DNA of 55,535 bases from Bacteroidia bacterium (GTDB lineage: Bacteria; Bacteroidota; Bacteroidia; Bacteroidales; VadinHA17): NCBI GenBank assembly GCA_026391215.1, contig JAPLDX010000078.1:1-55535 (forward strand), in the 5' to 3' direction. The notes under the pieces are model-generated. The model searched no databases. It had not been told where the DNA came from and saw nothing but the letters and a program-made list of their open reading frames with translations. Shown piece after piece: positions 27,609-36,137 of this stretch; position 1 is the first letter of the stretch; the number at the start of each line of letters is the position of its first letter. The position numbers and the translations under genes are program-made.

Positions 27609-28751
27609 ATGCCGTATAAACTGAAATTTTCCGCTATCATCGCTTTTAGCCTTCTAACCCTTCAGGGAATTCATGGTCAGCTGCTTGACTTTAACGGGCA
27701 GGTTGCAGGATGGATGACAGCTAACTATTCAGGCGGTTTCGGATTTCAGACGGGACTCAGATACATCCCGCAGCTTTTGCTGAAAGTTCCTGAAAGCGGG
27801 AAATACACAATCGACGGTGAATTCTCAGCTGATTCATATCTAAGCTATTCAATCCTTCAGGATACGGATAATTCTTTTGATCTGGATGCGCGCCTGTACA
27901 GGTTCTGGTTAAGGTTCTCAGGGGATAGGTTTGAAGTACGTGCAGGTCTGCAAAAGATCAATTTCGGATCTGCTTCCATGCTCAGACCCCTGATGTGGTT
28001 CGACAGGATAGATCCCCGCGATCCCCTGCAGCTTACCCGGGGAGTGTATGCCATCCAGGGGAAGTATTATTTTGAGAATAACGCAAATATCTGGTTATGG
28101 ATCCTTTATGGCAATAAAAGCATAAAAGGATGGGAATTAATCCCTTCAAGGCGCTGGAGGCCTGAGCTTGGGGGGAGAATACAACTTCCGGTACCGAAAG
28201 GTGAGCTTGCTTTCAGTTATCATAACCGGGAAGCCGAATTTCCCGATGATTGGCAGCCTCCTGTAACAGAAAGCTCAAGGTTCCCCGAAAACCGTTTCGG
28301 CTTCGATCTTAAACTGGACCTTGGACCAGGAATATGGGTTGAAGGATCTGTCACCCATCAGAAACAAGACGAGATACCACCGTTCACAACGGCAATTACT
28401 ATAGGCGCAGACTATACAATAGGCATTGGTAACGGTCTGAACATAACTGCCGAACACATGTTTTTCAGCTCCTCTGAAGAATTGTTCAGAAGCGGAGAGG
28501 ATTTGTCATTTACAGGCATCTCAGCCGGAATTCCACTTTCAATAATTACCAGGGTAAGCGCAATTGTTTTTTATGACTGGAAAAACAATGGTTTCTACCG
28601 TTTTACCAATTTATCATTTACCTTTGATAAGATAGCTGTCAATATGATCGGATTCTGGAATCCTGAGACGTTCAGGATATTCAATTACGACTCGGGACCA
28701 AATATGTTTGCAGGAGCAGGAGGACAGGTGATGGTGGTTTATAATTATTAA
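27609..28751 (+). CDS. Outer-membrane beta-barrel (porin-like) of an export operon
   Basis: 380 residues with a signal peptide ending near GIHGQ. The mature part is a succession of amphipathic strands (GKYTIDGEFSADSYLSYSIL, LYRFWLRFSGDRFEVRAGLQ, GVYAIQGKYYFENNANIWLWI, IWVEGSVTHQ), ending AGGQVMVVYNY with a terminal aromatic. Some 16 or more strands could be drawn. It is ten bases upstream of the ABC ATPase, so it is likely the outer-membrane element of the transport system encoded downstream. Confidence 0.8.
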   Translation: MPYKLKFSAIIAFSLLTLQGIHGQLLDFNGQVAGWMTANYSGGFGFQTGLRYIPQLLLKVPESGKYTIDGEFSADSYLSYSILQDTDNSFDLDARLYRFWLRFSGDRFEVRAGLQKINFGSASMLRPLMWFDRIDPRDPLQLTRGVYAIQGKYYFENNANIWLWILYGNKSIKGWELIPSRRWRPELGGRIQLPVPKGELAFSYHNREAEFPDDWQPPVTESSRFPENRFGFDLKLDLGPGIWVEGSVTHQKQDEIPPFTTAITIGADYTIGIGNGLNITAEHMFFSSSEELFRSGEDLSFTGISAGIPLSIITRVSAIVFYDWKNNGFYRFTNLSFTFDKIAVNMIGFWNPETFRIFNYDSGPNMFAGAGGQVMVVYNY

Positions 28752-28760
28752 AGAAACAAG

Positions 28761-29459
28761 ATGAATAATTCAGAGATTATCTCGGTAAAGGATTTAACGA
28801 AGAAATTCCCGATGGGTATGGGGGAATTTACTGCCCTCAATGGTATCAACCTTGAATTTTCGAAGGGTGAATTTTCGGGTGTTGTGGGACCATCAGGATC
28901 AGGGAAAACGACATTGCTCAACATAATTGGATTGCTTGATAACCCAAGCGACGGTGATGCAATTATCATGGGAAGCTCGAGCAGGGATCTGTCTGTCAGG
29001 GGAGCAGCTCTCCTTCGCAGGAAACACATGGGTTTTATCTTTCAGACATACAACCTGTTGACTGTATACACCGTTTTTGAGAATGCCGAATTTCCTCTTC
29101 TGCTTCTAAGAATGACTGTAGGCGAAAGAAAAAAAGCAGTGCTTGAAGCGCTTGAATGGGTCGGCCTTACAGACAAGATAAAATCAAAGCCTGCCCAGCT
29201 GTCAGGTGGTGAGTGCCAGAGAGTTGCAATTGCCAGAGCAATGGTAAAAAGGCCGGAGATAGTGCTGGCCGATGAGCCAACCGCCAACCTTGATGCTGAC
29301 AATTCGCATCATATCCTGCGGACCATGGAGAAGCTGAACCATGAGCTTAAGACTACTTTCATCTTTGCCACACACGATGATAAAGTGATCAGTTATCTGA
29401 GGAGAAAGATAACCCTGATAGATGGTAAAGTATCACGCGATGAAATTGTAAAACAATAA
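28761..29459 (+). CDS. ABC transporter ATPase, MacB/LolD type
   Basis: 232 residues. Walker A GPSGSGKTT, Q-loop FQTYNLL, ABC signature LSGGECQRVAIARAM, Walker B IVLADEPTANLD and H-loop ATHD are all intact. Length and motifs place it in the MacB/LolD/FtsE family, which drives mechanotransmission permeases rather than classical importers. Two FtsX-type permeases follow. Predicted role: power extraction of a lipoprotein or other envelope substrate from the inner membrane. Confidence 0.94.
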   Translation: MNNSEIISVKDLTKKFPMGMGEFTALNGINLEFSKGEFSGVVGPSGSGKTTLLNIIGLLDNPSDGDAIIMGSSSRDLSVRGAALLRRKHMGFIFQTYNLLTVYTVFENAEFPLLLLRMTVGERKKAVLEALEWVGLTDKIKSKPAQLSGGECQRVAIARAMVKRPEIVLADEPTANLDADNSHHILRTMEKLNHELKTTFIFATHDDKVISYLRRKITLIDGKVSRDEIVKQ

Positions 29460-29471
29460 AACAGGGCAAAG

Positions 29472-30644
29472 ATGCTTGCATTTAAACTTGCTTTAAAGAA
29501 CCTCATAGGGGCAGGACTCAGGACCTGGCTTAATGTCTTTGTCCTTTCACTTGCACTCTTCATGATAGTCTTTCAGTCAGGTATAATTGAAGGATGGAAC
29601 CGCCAGGCAAAGGCCGATATGATTGACTGGGAAGTAGGCGGCGGTGAATACTGGCATGAACTTTATGATCCGTATGACCCCCTGACTCTGAACGACGGAC
29701 ATGCCGTATTGCCGACAGAGATAAGTCAGCTCTGTATGGACGGACAGGCAGTTCCTGTTCTGGTAACCCAGGCATCAGTCTATCCTGAAGGAAGAATGAG
29801 AAACATCCTGCTGAAAGGCATTGATCAATCCCAGAATATAATTAAGATGCAGACAGCTGATCTCAAAAATGATTCTTCAACAATAAATGCAATGATCGGG
29901 ACCAGGATGGCAAATGCCACCAAACTTAAAACGAACGATCTTGTGACAGTAAGATGGCGTGATGCAAACGGGACCTTTGATGCAACAGAGATAAGGATTG
30001 CAGGAATATTCCACACAAACGTTCCCAGTATTGATAACAACCAAATATGGGTATCGCTTGATAACCTTCAGAGAATGACCGGTATGGACGATCAGGCCAC
30101 TTATATTATCCTTAAACAGGGCATTACGTCGACCCCGACAGTTCCGGGATGGATCTATAAGGGTTATGATATCCTTTTCAAAGAGCTGGATACTATCATC
30201 AAAGCAAAGGGTGTTGGAGGAATTGTTGTTTATATCATCCTCCTTTCGCTTGCGTTGCTTGCAGTATTCGACACACAGGTGCTTTCTATTTTCAGGAGAG
30301 AAAAGGAGATTGGGACATACGTTGCCCTTGGAATGACCCGCTGGCAGGTGGTTTGGCTCTTTACAATTGAAGGAGCTATGCATTCAATACTGTCAGTGAT
30401 TGCAGCAGCTGTATGGGGTACGCCAATATTATACATGGTGGCAAAGAAAGGCTTTGGAATGCCAAAAGGGATTGAAGGATATGGCCTTACGATAGCAGAA
30501 AAGATATTTCCATATTATGCAGCGGGGACTATTATTACAATGACTTTGATTATCCTGATAACAACAACAATAGTGAGCTTTATTCCATCAAGGAAAATTG
30601 CAGGGATGAAACCAACTGAAGCGCTGAGGGGGAAAGTACAATGA
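29472..30644 (+). CDS. FtsX/MacB-family ABC permease (first)
   Basis: 390 residues: TM1 near the N-terminus (TWLNVFVLSLALFMIVFQSGI), a large periplasmic domain (about 45-255), then three TM helices (VVYIILLSLALLAVFDTQVL, MHSILSVIAAAVWGTPILYMV, YYAAGTIITMTLIILITTTIV) with FRREKEIGTYVALGMTRWQV in between. This is the 4-TM LolC/LolE/MacB topology. Its TGA overlaps the ATG of the second permease by 4 bases (ATGA), implying translational coupling. Confidence 0.92.
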   Translation: MLAFKLALKNLIGAGLRTWLNVFVLSLALFMIVFQSGIIEGWNRQAKADMIDWEVGGGEYWHELYDPYDPLTLNDGHAVLPTEISQLCMDGQAVPVLVTQASVYPEGRMRNILLKGIDQSQNIIKMQTADLKNDSSTINAMIGTRMANATKLKTNDLVTVRWRDANGTFDATEIRIAGIFHTNVPSIDNNQIWVSLDNLQRMTGMDDQATYIILKQGITSTPTVPGWIYKGYDILFKELDTIIKAKGVGGIVVYIILLSLALLAVFDTQVLSIFRREKEIGTYVALGMTRWQVVWLFTIEGAMHSILSVIAAAVWGTPILYMVAKKGFGMPKGIEGYGLTIAEKIFPYYAAGTIITMTLIILITTTIVSFIPSRKIAGMKPTEALRGKVQ

Positions 30645-31763
30645 TAAAATTTCTCATAAAAGGTTTACTAAGGGATAGCCACAGGAGCAGGCTTCCCCTG
30701 ATAGTAGTTGCCTTAGGTGTCATGCTGACAGTCCTTCTGACAACATGGATAAACGGCGTTCTGGGTGATTCCATTAATATGAATGCCAAGCTTTCCACAG
30801 GCCATGTCAAGGTGATCACAAAAGCATACATGGAGAGCATGGATCAGATCCCTGTCGATCTTTCACTTACGGGTACATCTGAGCTTCTTGGTGAGCTGAG
30901 AAGAGATTATCCGGATGTATCCTGGGTTGAAAGGATTCAGTTTGGGGGACTGCTTGATGTGCCTGATACTTCCGGAGAGACAAAAAGCCAGGGGCCTTTT
31001 GCCGGGCTCGCAGTTAATTTCTTCGATGCTGAATCTGGTGAAGCTGAAAGGCTTAACCTGAATAAAATAATTGTTGAAGGCAGGTTGCCTGAAGGTCCTG
31101 GTGAAATACTGGTCAGTCATACGTTCGCACAGAAGCTGGGCATCAGCATCAACGATAAGGTTACATTCATCGGCTCTACTATGTTCGGGGGTATGACAAT
31201 ATGCAATTATACTGTTTCAGGGACGATAAGGTATGGCATTTCATCTCTCGACCGCGGATCAATTATTATGGATATCTCAGACGCAAGGAAAGTCCTGGAT
31301 ATGGAAGATGCCTGCAATGAGATCCTTGGGTTCATCACAGTTGATTTTTATGATGATGCCAAAGCGACAGAGCTGATGACGTCGGAATGCCGGGCTGGTC
31401 GGGGGTTTGCGCAGGTACGGGGAGGTAGGGCTCAGGCTGGCTATGGGTGAAGAAAAGGGACACATATACAGGTCAATGATTGCTGAATCACTTTTTGTAG
31501 GAATAGCTGGTTCGGTAATTGGTGTTGCTGCCGGAATAGCTCTCTCTTATATGCTGCAACAAAAAGGCCTTGATCTCAGCGGCGCCATGCAGAATGCAAC
31601 AATGCTTATGCCGGGAGTCTTCAGGACAAGGATCACGCCGGAAGCATGGTATATAGGATTTATTCCCGGGATATTGGCAACCCTCATCGGGACAATGCTT
31701 TCGGGAATAGGTATTTACAGAAGACAGACTGCAAGACTTTTTAAGGAGCTGCAATTACAATAG
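30641..31763 (+). pseudogene. FtsX/MacB-family ABC permease (second), broken by out-of-frame internal deletion
   Basis: The N-terminal part (frame from 30641) encodes TM1 and the periplasmic domain up to FYDDAKATELM. It then runs out of frame to a TGA at 31448-31450. The C-terminal part continues in the +1 frame from about 31386 as NAGLVGGLRRYGEVGLRLAMGEE and two TM helices to 31763. Compared with the first permease, a stretch of some 60 codons including TM2 is absent at the join (around 31380-31386), and the remaining halves are out of register. Either a real deletion inactivated the gene or the sequence is misassembled there. The remaining coding sequence looks undecayed, so loss would be recent. 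Confidence 0.85.
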
Positions 31764-31782
31764 AAGATTAAAAGAAACAAAA

Positions 31783-32514
31783 ATGAAAACATTTTTTTCT
31801 CTGTTAATTATATGTCTGACAACGTCATTATTTTCCCAGCCTTCTGGTAAAGAGATTATAAATCTTATAGATAAAAACCTGTCGGCCAAAACAAGGATCG
31901 CGTCTGCCAGGATGATCATTAACGGCGCAAGGGGAAGCAGGACAATTGAATTCAAAACATGGGCTGAAGGTGAAGACAAATCATTTACGGAATATACAAA
32001 CCCTGCCAGGGAGAAAGGCACAAAGATGCTCAAGCTTGAGGACAAGCTCTGGATCTTCTCCCCTTCCACAGACAGGATCATTCAGATCACAGGACAGATG
32101 CTCCGCCAGTCGGTAATGGGTTCGGATCTCTCCTATGAAGATATGATGGAAGATGCTGATCTCACCAGTCATTACAGTGCATCAGTTACCGGATCCGATA
32201 CTTTGCAAAACAGAAAATGCTGGATTCTTCAGCTTAATGCCCTGGCAGAAGGTGAAGCGTACCAGGTAAGAAAGATCTGGGTTGATCAGGAAAGGTATGT
32301 TCCTCTAAGGGAGGAGCTGTTTGCCAAAAGCGGCAAGCTCCTGAAGAGGACACAGTTATCGGAAGTTGAAAAGATTCAGGGCCGCTGGTTCCCCATGAAA
32401 ATTGTTTATAAGGATATGCTGAAACAAGGCGATGGCACTCAGTTTGTATTCGAAACCCTCAGCCTTGATGAATTAATTCCCGAAAATATTTTTTCGAAAG
32501 CATCGCTGAAATGA
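31783..32514 (+). CDS. LolA-like outer-membrane lipoprotein-sorting protein
   Basis: 243 residues with a short signal peptide (FFSLLIICLTTSLFSQ). Features of the LolA/LolB-like half-barrel family are GKEIINLIDKNLSAKTRIASARM, SRTIEFKTWAEGEDKSFTEY, GTKMLKLEDKLWIFSPSTDRIIQI and a C-terminal KIVYKDMLKQGDGTQFVFETL. This is the outer membrane lipoprotein-sorting branch with a MacB-type operon context rather than canonical LolA. It is last gene of the export operon. Predicted periplasmic carrier for a hydrophobic substrate. Confidence 0.85.
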   Translation: MKTFFSLLIICLTTSLFSQPSGKEIINLIDKNLSAKTRIASARMIINGARGSRTIEFKTWAEGEDKSFTEYTNPAREKGTKMLKLEDKLWIFSPSTDRIIQITGQMLRQSVMGSDLSYEDMMEDADLTSHYSASVTGSDTLQNRKCWILQLNALAEGEAYQVRKIWVDQERYVPLREELFAKSGKLLKRTQLSEVEKIQGRWFPMKIVYKDMLKQGDGTQFVFETLSLDELIPENIFSKASLK

Positions 32515-32532
32515 GACCAGGAAGTAATTTAT

Positions 32533-33762
32533 TCAATGATCATTTGAACAATCATAAACCAGGTTTCCGCTTACATAGGTTTGTTTGATGACCAGCTCAT
32601 TATCAATAATCTGAAACAGGATCAGATCGGCTCTTTTCCCTGGCTCAACAGTCCCTCTGTCATCAAGATTGTAAAGTCTGGCAGGATTTGTGCTTGCCAT
32701 CTGAATTGCATCCCTCAGGCTACATCCGGTAACTTTCATCACATTCCCTACTCCTTTCTTAATCGGTGAAGCCGATCCGTATAACACATTCTGTGCCGGA
32801 TACCTGAGCATTCCTGCCGTTGTCAGCTCTATTGAATCACCTTCTTCGGTAACATATTTTCCCGGTGGCAATGAACCATAACCTGTTACATCAGAGGTGA
32901 TAATGGTTTTCTCCGTCCCCTTGACTTTATAGAAAACCTTTAGTTCTTCTGCATTCAGATGAAATCCGTCACCAATAATGCTGATCATCAGGCGATCATC
33001 TGAAAGCTGCGGCCACAAGGGATTCAGATGCCGGTTGATCATATTGGCGCAACCGTTCCCGAGATGGGTAGCTATCCGGGCACCGTGGTCGGTTGCTTCC
33101 GTAATCTGTGCGGCAGAAGCATTATGATGACCAAGGGCAACAACAATTCCCTTTTCAACACATTTTGAAATAAATTCAATCGCGCCTTCTGTTTCAGGGG
33201 CAACTGTAACCTGAATAATATTGTTTCCTGATGCTTCATAAAGTGAAATGAATTCATTCCAGTCAGGCTTCCTTACAAATTTCAGCGGATGAGCCCCCCT
33301 GTAGCCATCCACCGGGGAGATATAAGGTCCTTCCAGATGAAATCCCGCTATAGAACCAAGCAAAGACGGATCATCCTTCATTCTACCAAGGATTATGAAA
33401 TTCTTTTTAAGTACCTCAAAGCTGTTGGTTGTAAGCGTCGGAAGGTATGTTGTCACACCTGTTTTCCATAATTCCTGAGTTGCTTTCTTCACACCTTCAG
33501 CAGTTAGCTCACCCCCTCCGAAAGTGAATGAGATACCTGCGAATCCGTTTACCTGATTATCGATCAGTCCGGGAGCAATATACAATACTGTGTTTTTTTT
33601 AGCAGGCTTTCCGATCCTCATTATTCCTGATATTTTCCCATCCTTTATGGTAATCAAGACTGGCGTTCCGTCGGAATACAGCAGTCCTTCAATGCGGGGC
33701 TGGTTTTGATTACAGGATATAAGTGTAATAATAACACTTATAATCAAAAAGTGGAATTTCAT
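32533..33762 (-). CDS. N-acetylglucosamine-6-phosphate deacetylase homologue with lipoprotein signal
   Basis: 409 residues from ATG 33762, preferred because it starts the signal sequence KFHFLIISVIITLISC (a lipobox); ATG 33771 adds three residues. NagA-type amidohydrolase features are APGLIDNQVNGFAG, GFHLEGPYISP, ALGHHNASAAQI, THLGNGCANM (HLFNAM in typical NagA), catalytic Asp in ITSDVTGYG, and a C-terminal NPARLYNLDDRGTVEPGKRADL. Metal and catalytic residues seem kept, yet the enzyme is apparently exported, away from sugar phosphates. It may deacetylate an unphosphorylated amino sugar or another N-acyl compound. Confidence 0.82.
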   Translation of the reverse strand: MKFHFLIISVIITLISCNQNQPRIEGLLYSDGTPVLITIKDGKISGIMRIGKPAKKNTVLYIAPGLIDNQVNGFAGISFTFGGGELTAEGVKKATQELWKTGVTTYLPTLTTNSFEVLKKNFIILGRMKDDPSLLGSIAGFHLEGPYISPVDGYRGAHPLKFVRKPDWNEFISLYEASGNNIIQVTVAPETEGAIEFISKCVEKGIVVALGHHNASAAQITEATDHGARIATHLGNGCANMINRHLNPLWPQLSDDRLMISIIGDGFHLNAEELKVFYKVKGTEKTIITSDVTGYGSLPPGKYVTEEGDSIELTTAGMLRYPAQNVLYGSASPIKKGVGNVMKVTGCSLRDAIQMASTNPARLYNLDDRGTVEPGKRADLILFQIIDNELVIKQTYVSGNLVYDCSNDH

Positions 33763-33867
33763 TAATCTCACGGTCAGGTAAACTCTAAAATTCTTTTAAA
33801 AATAACACTTAAATAGTTGAATAGTGCATGCAACTGCTTAAATTTAACAATGATTAATAAGAGAACT

Positions 33868-35340
33868 ATGGACCGCAGGAATTTTTCAAGAAAAATGATG
33901 ATGGCAGGACTTGCCTTGCCTGCAATGAACTTAAATTCAGAAACTATTCCCGGAAAAACTGAATACGTTAAAGAAGATGTTAAAAAGCTTCCTTCCAGGG
34001 AATTTGATGTAGTTGTTGCCGGAGGGGGGACCGCCGGTGCCGTTGCAGCAATGGCAGCAGCGAGAACCGGAGCAAAAACTGCTCTGATTGAAGGAAAAGG
34101 ATATGTCGGAGGAACAGTTGTTGAAGGTGGAACAGCACTTCACAGTTTCTTTAACCTGTGGAAGGCATTTCCGGGTGTGGAAAAACGCCAGGTAGTCAAA
34201 GGAATAGCTCAGGAGATAATCGACCGGCTGCTCCTGGTGGGAGGCACGACAGGACATGGAGATGTGACCGGTAAAATAGATTATGACTGTGTCTGCACCG
34301 CAATTGATACGGAATTGTACAAACTTGTTGCCATGGAAATGCTTGCAGAGGCCGGGGTTTCGCTCTTTACGAATACACTGGTCGCAGGGGCAAAGAAAAA
34401 AGGTTCATTAATTGAGGGTGTAATCACTCAGAGCAGGATGGGCAGAGAGTATTTCAAGGGTAAATGCTTTATAGACAGTACAGCTTATGGGGATCTTTCC
34501 GCCTGGGCCGGAGCCGGATTTGTTGAATTGAATGACCATCCGGTCTGCAACAGTATGGGACTTGGCAATGTAAACATTGAAAAACTGTATGCATACCTCA
34601 CGAAAAACAATGCATTGGGCGACCTTGGATGGGGGCTCCGCGACGGAAAAGAAGGGCAGATAATAAGATTCGGCAGCGAAAGCGGATATACTATCAGGGG
34701 CAAGCTGCCACAGGAATTTGTTGATGGAGTTGTAAAGCTGGGATCAGGACTCATCACAACAACAGTTCATGATAATTACCTGATGTTTATCAAGGTGAAT
34801 TATAAAATGCCGGTAAGTCCGACAAACAGGGATGAGGTAGCAAAGGCTGAATTGCTGATAAGGAAAAACCAGTATAAGACCCTGGAATTATTCAGAAAAT
34901 ATCTGCCCGGTTGTGAAAATGCCTTCATCGCACGAACCAGCCCTTCGTTGAATATCAGGCGTGGAAGGACTATAACATGCGATTATGATATTTCCCTTTC
35001 CGATATTATTGAAGCAAGACATTTTGATGATGAAATAATGGTATATGGTTTCCATGATTCTGCTCCGCGTTACCAGGTTAAAAACGGCGGGACGTATGGT
35101 GTACCCTATAAAGCACTGCGTGTCAAAGGTATTGATAACCTCCTGGCAGCTGGGATGCTTATAACAACTGATTTCCAGGCACATATGTCGACCAGAAATA
35201 CCGTTTGCTGCATGGGGCAGGGACAAGCTGCCGGTACTGCTGCGGCATTATGTGCTTCAAAGAATATCGGAACACGCGATCTGAAATATCCCGAACTCAG
35301 AAGTGCTCTTGAGAAGGGGAATGTATATTTTGAAGGTTAG
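33868..35340 (+). CDS. Tat-exported FAD-dependent oxidoreductase
   Basis: 490 residues from ATG 33868, which opens a twin-arginine signal (MDRRNFSRKMMMAGLALPA); ATG 33850 six codons earlier is also possible. The dinucleotide fold is DVVVAGGGTAGAVAAMAAARTGAKTALIEGKGYVGG, split here as VVVAGGGTAGAVAA and ALIEGKGYVGG. A second FAD contact near the C-terminus is AAGMLITTDFQAHM with GQGQAAGTAAALC. This is the FAD_oxidored family frequent in carbohydrate loci of Bacteroidota. The natural substrate is unknown. Confidence 0.87.
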   Translation: MDRRNFSRKMMMAGLALPAMNLNSETIPGKTEYVKEDVKKLPSREFDVVVAGGGTAGAVAAMAAARTGAKTALIEGKGYVGGTVVEGGTALHSFFNLWKAFPGVEKRQVVKGIAQEIIDRLLLVGGTTGHGDVTGKIDYDCVCTAIDTELYKLVAMEMLAEAGVSLFTNTLVAGAKKKGSLIEGVITQSRMGREYFKGKCFIDSTAYGDLSAWAGAGFVELNDHPVCNSMGLGNVNIEKLYAYLTKNNALGDLGWGLRDGKEGQIIRFGSESGYTIRGKLPQEFVDGVVKLGSGLITTTVHDNYLMFIKVNYKMPVSPTNRDEVAKAELLIRKNQYKTLELFRKYLPGCENAFIARTSPSLNIRRGRTITCDYDISLSDIIEARHFDDEIMVYGFHDSAPRYQVKNGGTYGVPYKALRVKGIDNLLAAGMLITTDFQAHMSTRNTVCCMGQGQAAGTAAALCASKNIGTRDLKYPELRSALEKGNVYFEG

Positions 35341-35357
35341 GGCCAGGAGGGCTAAAA

Positions 35358-36119
35358 TTATTTAACAACATTCACCCACGCTTCTGCCATAAGCTGGGCA
35401 CCGGCAAGAGACGGATGAACCCCGTCGCCGGTCCAGTATGAGCCGGGAGCCAGCTTCTGCGCTTCATCAAAAACACTCTGATAAGGGATGAAAACTGCAC
35501 CAAACTGAGCTGCAATATCCCTTGCTGCCTTCTGGTAATCATAAAATTCAGGATACCATTTTTCATCGACGGCTTTTACTCCATTAACTGCAAATGGCTC
35601 ACAAATAATGAGTTTCACATTCGGAAGAACGGTTTTTGTCCTTTCAAGAAGTCCGATATAATCATTCCTGTATATTTCGACTGTTCCGTCATACCTTCCG
35701 TTCAGCTTATGCCAAATATCATTAACTCCGATAAGAATGCTCAGAATATCCGGTTTGATCTCAAGGCAATCTTTATCCCATCGCTCTGCAAGCTGGAACA
35801 CTTTATTCCCTGATATACCTTTATTATATATCTTCAGGTCAAGGGATGCATATTTTTTAAGAAGAGATGCTGCGGCAAGTACCGGGTACCCTGATCCAAG
35901 GTGTCTTGCAGTGTTGTAGCTCATATCTTCCTTATTCCTGCCGGCATCAGTAATCGAGTCACCCTGGAAAAGGATGGTCTGACCTTTCAGCAGTGTTATT
36001 CTTTTCACACTGCCTTTTGTCATAGCAGCCGAGAGTATCTCGGGGATGCTCACAGTTGCTAATGTGCCAAGAGCAGCTTTCTTAAGGAAACTGCGGCGTG
36101 AATTGTTCTGATTTTCCAT
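35358..36119 (-). CDS. Tat-exported SGNH/GDSL esterase
   Basis: 253 residues. Twin-arginine signal (SRRSFLKKAALGTLATV). SGNH blocks are visible: block I ILFQGDSITDAG (nucleophile Ser), block II GISGN (Gly), block III IGVNDIW (Asn) and block V DGVHPSLAG (Asp-x-x-His). This set is typical of GDSL lipases/acetylesterases acting on acetylated polysaccharides. The gene lies next to a GH29 fucosidase on the same strand (18 bp apart), which suggests joint action on decorated glycans. Confidence 0.9.
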   Translation of the reverse strand: MENQNNSRRSFLKKAALGTLATVSIPEILSAAMTKGSVKRITLLKGQTILFQGDSITDAGRNKEDMSYNTARHLGSGYPVLAAASLLKKYASLDLKIYNKGISGNKVFQLAERWDKDCLEIKPDILSILIGVNDIWHKLNGRYDGTVEIYRNDYIGLLERTKTVLPNVKLIICEPFAVNGVKAVDEKWYPEFYDYQKAARDIAAQFGAVFIPYQSVFDEAQKLAPGSYWTGDGVHPSLAGAQLMAEAWVNVVK

Positions 36120-36137
36120 ATTGAAAAATATAAATTG

